From: Achromobacter dolens | Lineage (GTDB): Bacteria; Pseudomonadota; Gammaproteobacteria; Burkholderiales; Burkholderiaceae_B | Direction of reading: 5' to 3' | Assembly: GCF_902859745.1 (NCBI RefSeq) | Contig: NZ_CADIJW010000009.1 | Coordinates: 1-64,000 of the forward strand | DNA: 64,000 bases | Part shown: piece after piece, positions 26,614 through 34,895 of the stretch | Position numbering within the stretch: position 1 is the stretch's first letter | Layout: each line of letters opens with the position of its first letter | Position numbers and translations under genes: made by a program | The notes under the pieces: model-generated | What the model was told of the DNA's origin: nothing | Seen by the model: only the letters and a program-made list of their open reading frames with translations | Database searches by the model: none

Positions 26614-27225
26614 ATGACCGATGACGATCTGGCCGGCCTATATGCCGGCGGCGCCACCCACCTGGACGCGGCCACGCTGGCGACAGCGGGCCTCGATCCC
26701 TCCAGCCGCGCCTGGCTCGCCGACCACGGCCTGCCGTTGCGGCCCGAGCCCGCCATCCCCCTGCTGGAGTTCGTGCCGCCCCGCATGCACGCCGGCGGCA
26801 ACGCCGCCATCCTCGTGATCGCGCGCGAACCGTGGGCCGACGCGCTGTGGATAGGAATCGCGGCGGATGGCCGCGTGGTGACGGCAGGCGCGGACGGGCC
26901 ACCGATCCTCATCAACAGCCGCATCACGCATTTCCTGCATTTCCTGGCCGCGTTCCAACGCTTCCAACGCGCGGCCAGCCGTGACGATGCGGGGCCCCGC
27001 GTGTACACCCAGGCCGAGATGCAGGCCCGACTCGACGCGTTGCGCCAGGGCCAGGGCCGGCGCGCGAGCCCGCCCGCCTCACGAGCACCCGCCACGCCGG
27101 CCCTTGACCGCCCTGCCGCGCTGCGCCGGCTCGAGCAGGCCTGGCGCGACTGTGATGCCGCCGCCCTGGCCCGCGGCGGTTGGTGGCTCCGTATCCGGGA
27201 ACAACTGCGCGACGGCCTGCTGTAG
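26614..27225 (+). CDS. SUKH-4-like protein (possible immunity protein)
   Basis: The 203-residue protein starts at the ATG of MTDDDLAGLYAGGATHL. Its middle third resembles SUKH-superfamily immunity proteins: a LADHGLPLRPEP opening, a strand-rich core with ILVIAREPWADALWIGI, and the closing INSRITHFLHFLAAFQRFQ (the vNsS..F...l motif). The last 65 residues are a Pro/Ala/Arg-rich linker and a short helical tail with two Trp residues. SUKH proteins often neutralise polymorphic toxins; no toxin is recognised next to it. It converges with the Ig-repeat gene. The assignment is by motif impression only. Confidence 0.5.
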   Translation: MTDDDLAGLYAGGATHLDAATLATAGLDPSSRAWLADHGLPLRPEPAIPLLEFVPPRMHAGGNAAILVIAREPWADALWIGIAADGRVVTAGADGPPILINSRITHFLHFLAAFQRFQRAASRDDAGPRVYTQAEMQARLDALRQGQGRRASPPASRAPATPALDRPAALRRLEQAWRDCDAAALARGGWWLRIREQLRDGLL

Positions 27226-27291
27226 CCTGCCGCACCCCGCCGCCGGCCGAACTCCCGGGGCGAATGGCCCTACCTCTACGGAGTCAACCGC

Positions 27292-30231
27292 TCAAGGCCA
27301 GGTGACCGTGAAAATCTTGTTCACCGCATGCCCGGCCGCATCGGTCACGGTCACTTTTATCGCCGACGACATGCCCGGCGCAGCGCCGGGTCGGACCCGC
27401 AGGTTCCGCGGAGCGCGGCTGTCCGTTCCGGCTTTCGTGAATTCCAGCAGGTCGGCAACGCCCAATGCTGCCGTCATGGCGACATCGCCGACCCCGCCAG
27501 ATACCGTCACGAAAGAATCGAGCGTCACGTCGGGCTCTCCCACGGCAGGTCCAGCCAGGGCGTCCGAGGTGAGTTGCACGGCCAGCGCCGGCGCGATCTC
27601 CAGGTTGAAGAAGGCCGAGGTGGGCACCGCCTCCACCAAGGGGTCCGAGATCGCGACGGCAAAGGTATTGGAGGGCGACACTTCGAGCGCCGTACCGGTT
27701 ATCTCGCCGGTCGTGGAATCCATCGTCAAGCCGGCCGGCAAGCCGCCATGGAGCATGCGGTACTCAAGCTTCCGTCCGCCCGCGCCCCCTCCTTGCACAG
27801 GGCTGTAGCTGACGGCGTCGCCAATCATGTAAGCCTTGACAGGCACCCGCACGTTCGCGGTGGGCCGCTCGAACGCCAGCAGGCCGAAGCGCTCCTGCAC
27901 CGTGTGCGCCGGCGAGGCGGTATCGCTGATAGTGACGGTGTAGCGCGCAATGTTGGTGTCCAACTGCTCGACCGTCGGGGTGCCCGAAATGACGCCGGTC
28001 GCCCGATCCATCGTCAAGCCATCCGGCAGGGGCGGCGCCACGTCGTACGATAGCGACCCGACGCCGCCCGACGCCGTCACTGGCGCATAGGCCGTCAGCG
28101 GTTCGTTCAAGGCCTGCGTGGTGTACGGCTGGTTGAGCGCGGCCGCCAGGTTGCCATGCACCGCGAGCGTGAAGGTGGCGGTGACGGTCTGCAAGGGATC
28201 GGCGCTGTCGGTCACCGTGACCGTGTATTCCGTGGCAGGCGACACCGCGATCGGCGTTCCGGGGACATTCTTGATCTTGCCGTTCCGCTCCTCCATTTGC
28301 AGCCCGTCCGGCAAAGGGGGCTGCACGCTGAAGTGGAGCAGGCCCAGGCCGCCCACGGCATTGACCGGGGCCTCGTCGACGATTTCGGCGTCGACCATGA
28401 TGGAAACGGCCGGCTTCACCGTGGCCGCCGTCAGCGCCGGTACGACCAGCAGGGAAAAGGTGCCCGTCGCCGAATGCTCCGGCATGGCGCTGTCCGTCAC
28501 GGTGTAGGTATATGTGGCGAGCAAAGACGGCGTGGTCGTGACCCCGGTGATCGCGCCGGTTCCCGCGTTCAGGGCCAGGCCCGCCGGCAGTGCCGGCGTC
28601 ACGCTGTAGCGATACGGAGGCACGCCGCCCCAGGTGAGGGCCGGCGTATAGGAAACCGTGTCATGTACCCGATGTACTTCGCCGGCGTTGGGTACATTGG
28701 TCTGGAGGATCGGAAAAACCCGGAGCGAGAAGGCCGAGCTGGCCCTCTGCCCAACGCTGTCGCTGACAGTGACGGTGTAGACGGTCTCGGCAGACTCGCC
28801 CACGGCGGAACCCGAGATGCCGCCGTCGCTTGCATCCAGGGCCAAGCCTGCCGGCAAGGCAGGTGAAATCTCGAAATGGCGCGCGCCGACACCCCCGGAG
28901 GCCTCGACGGGAGCCGCGACCGTCACGGGGTCCCCCGCCGTCACGGAGATCGCATCGACCCGGCTCGTCACCGAGATCGTCTCACCAACCTCCATCATGA
29001 AAGAGGCCGTGACCGTATGCGCCGGCGAATCGCTATCGGTGACCGTGACCGCGTACGTAGTCAGAGGCGCTACCGCGACGGCGGACCCCGTCAGCATGCC
29101 AGTCGCCTCGTCCAGCGCCAGCCCTGCCGGCAATGCGGGGGAAACGGAATAATGAAGCGCTCCCACGCCGCCCGCGGCGGTCACCGGCTGATAGCTGAGC
29201 TCGCGGCCGACGACGGCGTCCGTCGTCCCCGAGGGAGTGGCGACCGCTGTCAGCAAGCCCCTGATCTCCAGCGTGAAATTGGCGCTGACCTCATGCGAGG
29301 GCGAGGCCCCGTCAGTGACCGTCACGGTGTACTCGGTCCGGGGCGATGCCATCGCGGCGGATCCCGTGATGGCGCCGGTCGACGCATCCATTGTCAATCC
29401 GGCCGGCAGCGCCGGGGCGACCGCATACCCGAGCGTACCGATTCCCCCCACGGCCGACACCGGCGTGTCATTGAGCGGATCACCCGCCTGCGCCACCCAG
29501 GTGGCACGATTGACGGTGGAGAGCAAGGCTGCCCCGATCGCCAGGCTGAACCGGGCCGTGGCGGCCCCCGGCGGCGTGCCGCTGTCGGTCACTGTCACCG
29601 TATAGTCGGTCAGTGGCGACGGGACGAGGGCGCTACCCGTCACGGCGCCGGTTTCCACGGAAAATTCCAACCCCGCGGGCAAGGCGGGAGTGACGGCGTA
29701 GTGCAACTTGCCAATACCTCCGCCGCCGCTCACCGGAACCACATCGGCGCCGACCGCTACGCCGACCAGCCAGCTTCGCGACGTGAAATTGGCGCTGGCC
29801 GACAGCGGCCCGGCCACCGTCACCTGATAGCTGCCGGCGCCTGCCTCGAACCCGGGCAGGTCGGCCGCCTGCGTGGCGGAGATGGTGGCGGAGCCCGCCG
29901 CCACCGCGGTGACCGTGCCATCGGCGGCAACGCGCGCGATGGCGTCGTCGCTCGAACGATAGGTGATGGCGCCTTTGCTGGCCGGCTGGTCGCTGAGTGC
30001 CGGGTTGCCGACGGCATCCCCGACCGTCAGCGTGACGGACGCCTGCGCGAAGCCCAGCCGCGGCGTGACGGAGACCTTTTGCACGACCACGCTGATCACG
30101 CTCAACCGCGACTGCGCGACGGCGAGGTCGACCCAGGCCAGGGCGAGGACCAGGCAGGCCCCCGTCAGGGTGTAGAGCGCCAGGTAGAACGGCGTCTTGA
30201 GAAATTGGACGATCTTCTTGCGGTTTGTCAT
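27292..30231 (-). CDS. Secreted Ig-like repeat protein (Big_2-like domain plus He_PIG repeats)
   Basis: This 979-residue protein starts with a basic N-terminus and one long hydrophobic segment (about residues 14-39, YLALYTLTGACLVLALAW, then VAQS), a signal peptide or anchor. A bacterial Ig-like domain follows (about 45-140, SSDDAIARVAADGTVTAVAAG). The remainder is at least eight repeats of 90-100 residues, each with LPxGLxxdxxTGxitG then YTVTVTDSxxP and a closing F.L.V strand, the putative-Ig (He_PIG) pattern. There is no C-terminal anchor, sorting signal or toxin domain; it ends VNKIFTVTWP. Its ATG overlaps the stop of the barrel gene (ATGA), so both are made together. It is probably a cell-surface fibre or adhesin. 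Confidence 0.85.
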   Translation of the reverse strand: MTNRKKIVQFLKTPFYLALYTLTGACLVLALAWVDLAVAQSRLSVISVVVQKVSVTPRLGFAQASVTLTVGDAVGNPALSDQPASKGAITYRSSDDAIARVAADGTVTAVAAGSATISATQAADLPGFEAGAGSYQVTVAGPLSASANFTSRSWLVGVAVGADVVPVSGGGGIGKLHYAVTPALPAGLEFSVETGAVTGSALVPSPLTDYTVTVTDSGTPPGAATARFSLAIGAALLSTVNRATWVAQAGDPLNDTPVSAVGGIGTLGYAVAPALPAGLTMDASTGAITGSAAMASPRTEYTVTVTDGASPSHEVSANFTLEIRGLLTAVATPSGTTDAVVGRELSYQPVTAAGGVGALHYSVSPALPAGLALDEATGMLTGSAVAVAPLTTYAVTVTDSDSPAHTVTASFMMEVGETISVTSRVDAISVTAGDPVTVAAPVEASGGVGARHFEISPALPAGLALDASDGGISGSAVGESAETVYTVTVSDSVGQRASSAFSLRVFPILQTNVPNAGEVHRVHDTVSYTPALTWGGVPPYRYSVTPALPAGLALNAGTGAITGVTTTPSLLATYTYTVTDSAMPEHSATGTFSLLVVPALTAATVKPAVSIMVDAEIVDEAPVNAVGGLGLLHFSVQPPLPDGLQMEERNGKIKNVPGTPIAVSPATEYTVTVTDSADPLQTVTATFTLAVHGNLAAALNQPYTTQALNEPLTAYAPVTASGGVGSLSYDVAPPLPDGLTMDRATGVISGTPTVEQLDTNIARYTVTISDTASPAHTVQERFGLLAFERPTANVRVPVKAYMIGDAVSYSPVQGGGAGGRKLEYRMLHGGLPAGLTMDSTTGEITGTALEVSPSNTFAVAISDPLVEAVPTSAFFNLEIAPALAVQLTSDALAGPAVGEPDVTLDSFVTVSGGVGDVAMTAALGVADLLEFTKAGTDSRAPRNLRVRPGAAPGMSSAIKVTVTDAAGHAVNKIFTVTWP

Positions 30232-31844
30232 TTCCGGCCCACCGTGATCTTGACGTTGTAGGCGGACGTGGTGGCGTCGGTGACGCGCACCAGGTATTCA
30301 TCCGTTGCCGTGGGAACCGGCAGCCTGGGCAGGTCCACCACGAGCTGCTCGGGCGCCACCGAAAACTGCGGCGAAATGCCGATGTCGGCGCCGTTCTTCT
30401 GCACCGACGCCAGGACCAGCGCGCCGCTGCCGACGGCGATGGTGAGTCGTTGGCCATCGGCGCTGACCTCGGCGCCGGGCGGCAAGCCGGCCTTTTCGAC
30501 GAAGACTTCCCGCACCCCGGTACGGTCGACCTTGGCCAGGAAGGTCTGTGGAATGCGGTCCGGACGCGTGATGGCCTTGTCGAGCAAGCGGGCGCCGGTG
30601 TATTGCTGCATCGACTCGCGCAGCGCCAGCGAGGTATCGTCGGCCGTATGGCGTGACGGCGAAATCAGTTTCATCAGGTCGACGTAAACCATGACCGTCT
30701 TGCTGTTGAGCGCGCCATCGCGGCCGCGCGACATGCCGAACGACAGGCGCGCCTTGTCGCCCGACAAGCTGGCGATCAGATCGCGCGACACGCCGGTGGA
30801 TACGCGCATGTCGAACAGGTAGTCCTTGTAGAGCGCGAACTTCACGCCGCCGGAGAGATAGGGACGATGGCGGCTCTCGACCGAGCCGTCGCCCATCGGG
30901 TAGCGTTCGTGTTCCAGGCCGAGCGACGAGCTGAGCACCAGCGAGGAGGACGGCGCGTATTGCAGGTCCACGCTGGCGCCGTACAGCCGGCCGGTGGAGA
31001 TGCGGCGCGGGTCGTAGAGCACGCGGGCGTAGTTGGCGTAGTCCTCGAGCACCGTGCGGCTCGACAGGTCGTTCCGGCTGTGCGCCCGCGCGCCCCAAGC
31101 GGACGCGCCCAACGCATGCAGGCCAAGGCCAGACTCGGGCGTGAACAGGCGGCGCGCCGACAGCACGCCCGCCAGTTGCGTGACCGGCACGCGCGCGCTG
31201 CCGGAATCGAAATCGAACGACGGCCGGCCTTTCATCAGCGACACCGCGGCGTCGAATTCGTATTGCTTGCTGGCGTCGACGAAAATGCCGCGGCCAATCA
31301 GTTCGCGCTGGTATTCACCGAGCTGCATGCTCGCACCGAGGGCGAAACGATCGGTGATGAGCCGGGCGTATTCGATGCGGCCGATCGGCGCGTTGTCCAT
31401 GGCGCCGCCGCCGACCCGGAACCGCGAATCGGGCGTGGACAGCGCGAAGGAATCCCGCCCCAGCGACACGGTGCCGTCGCCCACGGGCACGGTCAGGTTT
31501 GGATTCGACGCGCCCATGCGCGTGCCGGTCGCCGCGGCCATCATGGGATTGCCCCGGGCATCGCGCCGCGCCTGCTCGGCCCGCGCGGATTCCTGCAGGA
31601 AGGCAGCGAAGGCACGTTCGAGTTCGCGCTTGTCGCCGGCTTGCGGCGCCGGCAGGTCGGGCAACCCGCCCGCCGCGGCAGGCGTGGTCAAGGCGAAGGC
31701 CGCGGCCAACGCCAAGAGGACCCGCGCGCAGTGGCGGGACTGAAGCCCGCCACAGTCGACGGAGATCTTGCGAGGAGACGATTCCGTATTGGGATGGGGC
31801 GCCCGAGGGGCGATGGGCTTCCGCAAGGAAACGGACTGAGGCAT
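30228..31844 (-). CDS. Predicted outer-membrane beta-barrel protein, partner of the Ig-repeat protein
   Basis: The 538-residue protein has an extended signal peptide: about 39 polar residues, then ARVLLALAAAFALTTPAAA. A short helical stretch follows (ELERAFAAFLQESARAEQARR). Roughly residues 140-430 alternate in the way of transmembrane beta-strands (YARLITDRFALGASMQLGEY, SGLGLHALGASAWGARAH, YGASVDLQYAPSSSLVLSSS), and the last 110 residues look like one Ig-like sandwich (TATDEYLVRVTDATTSAYNV). No named family is recognised; inverse autotransporter (intimin) barrels are the nearest analogy. It is translationally coupled to the Ig-repeat gene. The start could lie further downstream. Confidence 0.7.
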   Translation of the reverse strand: MPQSVSLRKPIAPRAPHPNTESSPRKISVDCGGLQSRHCARVLLALAAAFALTTPAAAGGLPDLPAPQAGDKRELERAFAAFLQESARAEQARRDARGNPMMAAATGTRMGASNPNLTVPVGDGTVSLGRDSFALSTPDSRFRVGGGAMDNAPIGRIEYARLITDRFALGASMQLGEYQRELIGRGIFVDASKQYEFDAAVSLMKGRPSFDFDSGSARVPVTQLAGVLSARRLFTPESGLGLHALGASAWGARAHSRNDLSSRTVLEDYANYARVLYDPRRISTGRLYGASVDLQYAPSSSLVLSSSLGLEHERYPMGDGSVESRHRPYLSGGVKFALYKDYLFDMRVSTGVSRDLIASLSGDKARLSFGMSRGRDGALNSKTVMVYVDLMKLISPSRHTADDTSLALRESMQQYTGARLLDKAITRPDRIPQTFLAKVDRTGVREVFVEKAGLPPGAEVSADGQRLTIAVGSGALVLASVQKNGADIGISPQFSVAPEQLVVDLPRLPVPTATDEYLVRVTDATTSAYNVKITVGRK

Positions 31845-32107
31845 CTTGATATTTCCAACATCGGCCGTGGCGATGTCGCCGGAACCTGAATCACGAGGAA
31901 TGCGTTGATTCTAGGTATCTGGAAGGGGCGAAATGACCGCGCGGCCGACACACAAAATTAATTGAGTGAATCGACCATCACGGTCAATTGGACTAGCAAA
32001 ATATCCGAATGCCTGCGGCGAAAGAAGCGCGCGCCCTCTAGAATCGGACGGCCAGAATGCGCAATCGTCAAAGGGCGAAAATCAGCGCCGGAAAATGACA
32101 CCAGGGG
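31845..32107. other. Non-coding spacer, relatively AT-rich
   Basis: About 260 bp separate the barrel gene from the AEC transporter gene, both on the minus strand. The part near 31930-32000 is AT-richer than its surroundings and would hold the promoter of the barrel/Ig unit. No gene, hairpin terminator or repeat was recognised. Confidence 0.6.
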
Positions 32108-33010
32108 TCACATTCCGGCGGCGCGGCTGAACCAGAGCATCAGCGGCGCCAACAGCAGGAACACCACAGTGGACACCAGCACCGCGCCGGCGGCGGTGTC
32201 GCCCATGTCCGTGTAGCGCTTGGCGTACATGTAGCTGACCACCGCGCACGGCATGGCCATCTGCAGCGTCAGCGCGCCGGCCAGCACCGGCTCCAGATCG
32301 AGGATCCACACGATCGCCAGGCCCGCGCCCAACCCGGTCACCAGCCGCATCGCCGCCACCTTGGCGCCGTCGCGCACGCCGTTGGCGGGGATCAGCGCCA
32401 GCGCGTGGCCCAGGCTCAGCAGCATCAGCGGCACCGTCACCGCGCCCAGCATGCGGGCGGTCTCGATCAGCCAGGCCGGCACCGGGATGTGCAGCATGCG
32501 CATGGCGACAGCCACCACCGAGGCCAGCAGGATCGGACTTTTCCAACTGCCCTTGGTGTTGACGCCAGGCAGCAGCCGCACCGCGATGGTGTGCATGACG
32601 AAGGAATTGACGGCGAAGAACGCCACCGCCACCGACAGGCCGGCATCGCCGAACGCCAGTTGCGAGATCGGCAGGCCCAGGTTGCCGGCATTGGGCAGGA
32701 ACGCCGTCGGCAACAGGGTGCGCACCGGCAGGCGGCCCAGCTTGAGGAGCAGGGCGCAAACCAGCGCGCACAGCAGCAGCGCCAGCAGCGTGGCGGCCGC
32801 CACGTCGGCCAGCGCGCGGTCGTCCAGGTGGGTCGTGACGAAGGTGTGGAACACCAGCGCCGGCGTGGTGACGGACGTGACCAGCGTGGTGATGAAGGCG
32901 CCGCCGAACGGCAGGTCGCGCTTGCCCCAGAAGACGCCGATGCCGACGCACGACAGGAGCGGCAACATCAGCACGATGGCCGACAAATAGAACTGCGCGA
33001 TGGCCAGCAT
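32108..33010 (-). CDS. AEC-family (auxin efflux carrier) transporter
   Basis: The 300-residue protein has ten predicted membrane spans in two halves, with LPNAGNLGLPISQLAFGDAG in the first half and LQMAMPCAVVSYMYAKRYTD in the second, typical of AEC permeases (malonate, malate or auxin-type substrates). The first span begins FYLSAIVLMLPLLSCVGIG. It is divergent from the small LuxR-type HTH gene with about 118 bp between them, which may be regulatory. The substrate is unknown. Confidence 0.88.
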   Translation of the reverse strand: MLAIAQFYLSAIVLMLPLLSCVGIGVFWGKRDLPFGGAFITTLVTSVTTPALVFHTFVTTHLDDRALADVAAATLLALLLCALVCALLLKLGRLPVRTLLPTAFLPNAGNLGLPISQLAFGDAGLSVAVAFFAVNSFVMHTIAVRLLPGVNTKGSWKSPILLASVVAVAMRMLHIPVPAWLIETARMLGAVTVPLMLLSLGHALALIPANGVRDGAKVAAMRLVTGLGAGLAIVWILDLEPVLAGALTLQMAMPCAVVSYMYAKRYTDMGDTAAGAVLVSTVVFLLLAPLMLWFSRAAGM

Positions 33011-33127
33011 CCGTTTATTCCGTCAGAGATTCAAAGGGCGATACGCAATGGCATCATCGCTTGTCCACGGCCGATGGCCAGCCGGAACATGGGTTGTCTT
33101 TTGCCAGGAACCCGCGTCCCCGCCGCC

Positions 33128-33364
33128 ATGTCCGCCGACCCCATTCTCGTCGCCCCGCTTGCACCGCTCAGCGTCCGGCTGTCGCCGCGCGAATCGGCTT
33201 CGCTGCTCTGGAGCGCCGCCGGCAAGACCAGTTGGGAAACCGCCCGCATCCTGGACATCAGCGAAAGCACCGTCAATTTCCATTTGCGCAACGCCTGCCG
33301 CAAGCTGCAGGTGCGCGGCCGCCGCGCCGCGGTGGCGGCGGCGATCCGGCGGGGATTGGTGTGA
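33128..33364 (+). CDS. Small LuxR-type helix-turn-helix protein
   Basis: The 78-residue protein is almost entirely a LuxR C-terminal DNA-binding domain: LSPRESASLLWSAAGKTSWE, then ARILDISESTVNFHLRNACRKL. It lacks any signal-binding or receiver domain, so it resembles the orphan DNA-binding half of an autoinducer regulator. A start 18 codons earlier (33074) is possible. It ends four bases before the convergent lipoprotein gene and is divergent from the AEC transporter, a candidate target. It may be a remnant or an independent small regulator. Confidence 0.7.
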   Translation: MSADPILVAPLAPLSVRLSPRESASLLWSAAGKTSWETARILDISESTVNFHLRNACRKLQVRGRRAAVAAAIRRGLV

Positions 33365-33368
33365 GCCG

Positions 33369-33881
33369 TCACGGCTTGACCACGACCGACCTCAGGAATT
33401 CACGCGCCCGCTCCTGCGGCAGGCTGGCCTCGGTGCCCGCCGCCACCGCCTCGATCAGCATGGTGTCGGTCACCCACACCCGCGCCCGCAGCCAGCCGGG
33501 CTTGCCCATGGCCTTGCCCTGCACGTCGATGTCCTGCCCGTAGGGCGGCCACTCGGTGGGCGGCGGCGCCTGCATGTTGACGTACAGCGAACGCATCAGG
33601 GCCATGCCCAGCGCCTGCCTGGCCACGGGATCCGCCGCGATCTCCGGCGGCAGGGGCGCCGATCCGATCGCGAACACCGCCTCGCCAACGGTGGCCGTGG
33701 CCAGCGTGAATGACAGCGTATGGGTGTCCAGCCGCAACTGGCGGGTCTCGGTCTGCACCCGGTTCGGGAACGCCGCCCGCACCCGGCCGTCCGCCACGTC
33801 CACTTCGCGCCAGTTGTAACGGGGCGAGCAGGCGCTGACCAGCAGGGCCAACACAACAATCGGCCCGGCTTTCTTGAACAT
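33369..33881 (-). CDS. Putative lipoprotein
   Basis: The 170-residue protein begins MFKKAGPIVVLALLVSACSP with a lipobox (LVSAC), so the Cys should be lipidated. The mature part has no recognised domain; it contains NRVQTETRQLRLDTHTLSFTLA and RVWVTDTMLIEAVAAGTEAS, probably a small alpha/beta fold. An ATG nine codons upstream (33908) is also possible but would crowd the divergent hydrolase gene. The family is not recognised beyond the export signal. Confidence 0.75.
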   Translation of the reverse strand: MFKKAGPIVVLALLVSACSPRYNWREVDVADGRVRAAFPNRVQTETRQLRLDTHTLSFTLATATVGEAVFAIGSAPLPPEIAADPVARQALGMALMRSLYVNMQAPPPTEWPPYGQDIDVQGKAMGKPGWLRARVWVTDTMLIEAVAAGTEASLPQERAREFLRSVVVKP

Positions 33882-33969
33882 GAAACGAAACAGCGATGAA
33901 ATCGTCATTACCGTAAAGACCCCACGGTCTTTTCATTTCGAGGACAGCCCCAAATTGTCGCCGATTTCG

Positions 33970-34863
33970 ATGACCCCAGCGCCCGACGGCACGCCCCTGG
34001 CCAATTACGTGTGGTCCGCCGCCCCGAATGTGCCCTCGCCCGTGATCGGCGCGGGCACGCCCGGCATCTACCTGCTGCATGGCCTGAGCGAGCATGCCGG
34101 GCGCTATGACCGGCTGGCGCGCTGGCTGGCCGCCCGCGGCTGGACCGTGGGCGCCCATGACCATCGCGGCCATGGCCGCTCCGGCGGCCGGCCCGCCACG
34201 CTGGCGCGCCAGGAGGATCTGGTGACCGACGCCGTCGCACGCCTGGCCGACTGGACCGCCGCCCACGGTCGCCCGCCGATCCTCCTGGGCCACAGCCTGG
34301 GCGCCCTGGTGGCGGTGCGGATCGCGCTGCAGCGGCTGGCGCCGATCGACGCCCTGGTGCTCAGTTCGCCGCCGTTCGTGGTCAACGTGCCGCTGTGGGT
34401 GCGCCGCACCCTGACCTGGATGTCCCTGCACGCGCCCGACCTGCGCGTGCCCCACGGCCTGGCGCCCGCCCGGATTTCGCACGACCGGGCGGTGGTCAAG
34501 GCCTACCGGTCCGATCCGCTGGTGCGGCGCAGCATGACCGGCCGGCTGGCCCGCTTCGTCGATGACGGCGGCCGCGATTCCCTGCGGGAAGCCCACCTGC
34601 TGGCCTGCCGCACCCTGCTGATGGTGGCCGGCGACGACTCCATCGTGGCGGCCGAGGGCAGCCGCCAGTTCGCCCAGCGCGCGCCCGCCGAATTGCTGAC
34701 ATTGCGCTGGTACGACACCGCCTGGCACGAGATTTTCAACGAAACCGCCCCTATTGCCGACCCGGTCTACGCCGACCTGGACGAGTGGCTGGCGCGCACC
34801 GCCGCGCAATTGTCCCTGTCCCCAGTACTGGCTCCCTCGGCAGAGGAGGCCAGCACCCCGTAA
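33970..34863 (+). CDS. Alpha/beta hydrolase, monoacylglycerol lipase-like
   Basis: The 297-residue protein shows YLLHGLSEHAGRYDRLARWL, DHRGHGRSGGRPA, the nucleophile elbow LLGHSLGALVAVRI and LMVAGDDSIVA, then a final WHEIFNE with the catalytic His. This is the monoacylglycerol lipase / lysophospholipase pattern. The start at 33970 avoids overlap with the divergent lipoprotein gene, although the frame is open 32 codons upstream. It ends 32 bp before gshA. The natural substrate is unknown. Confidence 0.86.
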   Translation: MTPAPDGTPLANYVWSAAPNVPSPVIGAGTPGIYLLHGLSEHAGRYDRLARWLAARGWTVGAHDHRGHGRSGGRPATLARQEDLVTDAVARLADWTAAHGRPPILLGHSLGALVAVRIALQRLAPIDALVLSSPPFVVNVPLWVRRTLTWMSLHAPDLRVPHGLAPARISHDRAVVKAYRSDPLVRRSMTGRLARFVDDGGRDSLREAHLLACRTLLMVAGDDSIVAAEGSRQFAQRAPAELLTLRWYDTAWHEIFNETAPIADPVYADLDEWLARTAAQLSLSPVLAPSAEEASTP

Positions 34864-34895
34864 AATCCGGCGACAGACCCCATCGAGAAGATTCC

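Noticed and set aside
28876-30261. Open frames antisense to the Ig-repeat gene
   Set aside because: They mirror the repeat codons and carry no domain; the minus-strand protein has clear He_PIG repeats.
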